From Strongylocentrotus droebachiensis (Eukaryota > Echinodermata > Echinoidea > Camarodonta > Strongylocentrotidae): a stretch of DNA of 64,000 nt. The notes beneath the pieces are model-generated. The model made no database searches, was not told the origin of the DNA, and was given only the letters and a program-made list of their open reading frames with translations. Where the stretch lies: contig JAVYIG010004970.1 in NCBI GenBank assembly GCA_035222895.1, positions 1-64,000 of the forward strand, given 5' to 3'. The position numbers and the translations under genes are program-made. Shown here piece by piece: positions 60,934 to 64,000 of the stretch; the stretch's first letter is position 1; every line of letters starts with the position of its first letter.

Positions 60934-63900
60934 ACCATGAAACGAGGCTCATCTAAGATGTCGCCCCTCTTGCTTCTGCTTCCTGTATACAGGTAGGTTG
61001 ATGTTCCTAGATATTGTATTTCTTAACGATGTTTCAAGCAAAGTAAAAGACTTATTCTAATTTTCCACCAAGCTGTCGACCCTAGAATGTCAATTGGTAG
61101 GTAGACGTAGTCAGGTAGTGGTGTTTTCCCACGTAACAATAACCTGAAGCAAAGATTGCTTTTCCTCGTCGTAAGTCGAAACTGGAAAAGGTTCACTGTT
61201 TTTATTGAGGCCAACTTCCTCAAAGTGCAATGAAAGGTGTAAATCGTTCGTCACAAGCCCGTGAAATGTATATAAATGCACTCGACTCGTTCCGTTTTAA
61301 TTGTTACTGGCATGATGTTATGCTTATATTTGGCTTTGTACGCGTACCTGACACAGTTTACCATTCAAATGATACGAATGAGATCAATTGAGCTCAAATT
61401 CAATTATTGGGAGCTTGGTTCATTGCACGTTAATACATAATATTTGCAAGTCACCCCACTCAACTTGATGCATAATTACTTTTTTTTGTATGGATTCTTG
61501 CTTTATGTATTACATAAAGCTACTATATGTTTACAGTTCTGGGATAGGTGCAGATCACTGCCGAGCTATTGAACGTGCTTTTCGAGACTACAAGTCACAC
61601 AATGTGATCAGCCACTGGTCTGAAATATATAAACACGTAGATTTATGAATTATCGGCAAGGCTTACCATTTAAGCACGTCTATCAACTTATTGGGATGGA
61701 AGTAAACTCTATTTTGTATTGGTAATTATCATTGTATTGTTGAAATATAACAAAACTGATATCCCGAATATAGATGTGAAATATATGCGAACGATATTTC
61801 CCAGAAATTTATTCTTGTAATTTGTAATTCATAATGATCTCTATAAGTTTAATAATTGATTTCGATAATGTGTACATAGCTTTACATTTGTTTGTCTAGA
61901 ATTTTCCATTATTATCTTATAACTGTGACTCTCCAAATTACTTCAAAAATCTACCAACTATCTAACAGTCATATATTGAACATAGTATCCACTTGATTTT
62001 GAAATGAAATGAATCATCGTCTCCAATTCATGCCCAAAATCATTATCATCCCATTCATTATTTCATTCCTAGACCACAACATGTAAACACACATACTTCT
62101 GGTCTACAAGTTTTGTTGTTTCAGATCCTTTCACATACAGATCCAAAGGTCTAGACGGAAATCGACAATATTTCATTCTTGAATATTTAAAATTTTGAAG
62201 AAGTGGAAACAAATGAAGCTAGCCTCAGAAAGAATGTATTAATATGCATTATTGACGTCAGATGATTTATGCCTTTGCTGGTACACGTTAATACTAAATT
62301 TCATCTCTACCTACGTGATAGTCATCAAACTTTTTCTTTTTTTCATTTTCTTCTCTCCCTTTATTATTTTCACGATTGTTTTGATTGCACAGGTTTCTTT
62401 ATCATGTTTATTTTGTCATGTTTTCAATGCGATGACCAAGATTTTCATTTTCCAGTGATATTATAATCCCAATCAAATATATCTGAATAAATGAATGAAT
62501 AAAAAATACACAATCGGACAAATGTTTCTGTGAGTCCAACATCGCACCCTAAAAAGTGATCAGCACTATATGTATGTATATATCGGAGACCAGAACATAC
62601 CCTATGAATAACATATTTTTGAAAGGTAAAATAATTCCACAAAATGTTGGTAGTAAGTCCATTGCCTAAAGGTTCATACGCAAAGTTTTCATAGAGAGTC
62701 TCCTCGTCTCCACGCAATGCGACCTCCAAAACACCAACACAATGCGACCTCCCACTACTATAGCTGCCAGCCGAAGATGGCATGTTCCTTAAACTAGGAC
62801 ACCCGGCGAAAAATATAAGGCTGGGCTTGTGAGCATAATTATGAGTTCGTTGATAACGCCATCTTCGGCGGCTTGAGTCAAGTGCAGTGTAGGGAATATA
62901 AAGGACCGGCCAGATTCTGGACTTAAATTTTTGTCGTGAAATTGTCGACGAAATATATTCGTCAGGCATCAGCGCAACCATCGCTACCAATTAAAATTGA
63001 AATTGTCTTATATTTTTCCCCTTTTCCGCCCATATGCACCCCATCAGCTGGATTTTCATCGGGACCTAATTTATTATATTTTTGATTTATCTGATCGTAA
63101 ACTGCAATATTCTCCAAATCTAGCTGTAATCATGTATGCGCTTATGGCGGGCTAAACAGGCCAATATATGTACACCTATACGAATATAAGTCTCTCCAGC
63201 CACCGGACAGACGTATAGTCGTATAGTTGTACGAATATTGGTCTGTTTTAATAGCCTAAATAACCTTTCTCATCCTCTTCAATCCTCATCTTTAGTAAAT
63301 ACTTCAAATCTATTAAGGGTTTTGGGCACGGACTCACAAGATTCAAGAACCGTTTCTGATAAAGGATAATTACCATTACTCTATATCGTCTCTTGTGGTT
63401 TACGAACCAATAAATAATGATTTTTTTCTCTAATTACTTGTATAGGTCAACTTTGAATTCAAGCGATTCACGAGTAATTTAAGTAAACTAGTTATTAATT
63501 CACTAATGATCATGAGTTGCCATTGAAGTAGTCTTTCGAGAAGGCGTGATTAAAATGAAATACAACACAACACCGGAATAATACTGCCTTATATTCATGG
63601 TACTGAAAATGTCTGTTTTGTAAACCCACTCTGCCAGGTATCCATACATTTTGTTCTGAATGATTCTGCTAGGATTATCTCGAGACTCACCAAACATATT
63701 GGTAAAACTGCACTTATTCATATCTTCACTGTGATATAATGTGAATTTTATATAATGGTTTAGGAATAGCCATTTCACAAAAATATTAAAAAGTTTAATG
63801 AAATGTACAAAATAAAAATAATGTGAACATTATATTAAAAAGCATACAAACAAATACCAACAAAATATTGTTAATAAATAGGTCTATCATGTTCAAAGAT

Positions 63901-64000
63901 GAAAAAATACATAAAACAATACCGGCAGATGATTATCATGCATATATAAATCAAATACAGGACATAATTAATTTTAATTGAAGGTCTTGCTTTTTCAAAG
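60683..64000 (-). other. Segmental duplication, copy B: leader exon and 5' flank of gene B
   Basis: Colinear with 34,987-40,660, with the same order of landmarks and without the hAT element (empty site CCTGACAC at 61,347-61,354), the LINE fragment or the 0.8-kb block. It runs to the end of the window. Confidence 0.85.
62770..62930. promoter_or_regulatory. Conserved 5'-flank block with inverted YY1-like sites, copy B
   Basis: GCCGAAGATGG (62770-62780) and CGCCATCTTCGGC (62857-62869), then GGGAATATAAAGGACCGGCC, as in copy A. About 1.9 kb upstream of the gene B leader exon. Confidence 0.5.

Noticed and set aside
62445..62990. 181-residue open frame on the minus strand
   Set aside because: It lies in the duplicated 5' flank, has no recognisable domain, and its counterpart near 38.4-39 kb is not kept as an open frame; probably chance.

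Overview
This window is animal nuclear DNA, most likely from an echinoderm such as a sea urchin (inference). The grounds are split genes with GT-AG introns, multi-domain C-type lectin/EGF receptors, LINE reverse-transcriptase remnants, tRNA-derived SINEs, and dense MITE and hAT debris. Nothing looks prokaryotic. All convincing protein-coding genes lie on the minus strand.

Layout. (1) 1-5,680: the 3' part of lectin gene A (three C-type lectin exons) with MITE, hAT and LINE debris in its introns. (2) 5,681-34,986: a 29.3-kb insertion inside intron 1 of gene A. It is bounded by CAC...-type terminal inverted repeats and by inverted arrays of one 67-bp minisatellite. It carries an intact nine-exon SAM-domain gene (8,061-19,775), a Tnp2/CACTA-like transposase gene nested in intron 2 of that gene (14,257-16,730, broken by two frame changes), a RecQ-helicase exon inside an hAT-type element (20,915-23,528), and further nested repeats. 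(3) 35,134-35,227: the signal-peptide exon of gene A, then 5.4 kb of 5' flank. (4) 41,261-60,933: receptor gene B, complete: signal peptide, three C-type lectin domains, five EGF-like modules, an unassigned module, a fibronectin III domain, one transmembrane helix, and a cytoplasmic tail with an ITAM-like tyrosine pair. (5) 60,934-64,000: 5' flank of gene B.

The 5' ends of genes A and B are paralogous: signal-peptide exon, part of intron 1, and several kb of flank. Gene B therefore preserves the empty site for the 29.3-kb insertion (about 60,682) and for an hAT insertion (61,347-61,354). The main point of interest is that the large insertion looks like an animal CACTA element laid out like maize En/Spm, with the transposase ORF inside an intron of a second, co-oriented gene and with subterminal repeat arrays that could be binding sites. 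The second is gene B, an ITAM-bearing lectin/EGF/FN3 receptor, apparently recently disturbed by a 1,443-bp internal duplication, a MITE at a splice donor and a 1-bp frame break. Three single- or two-base coding breaks plus long G tracts mean residual assembly error must be kept in mind.
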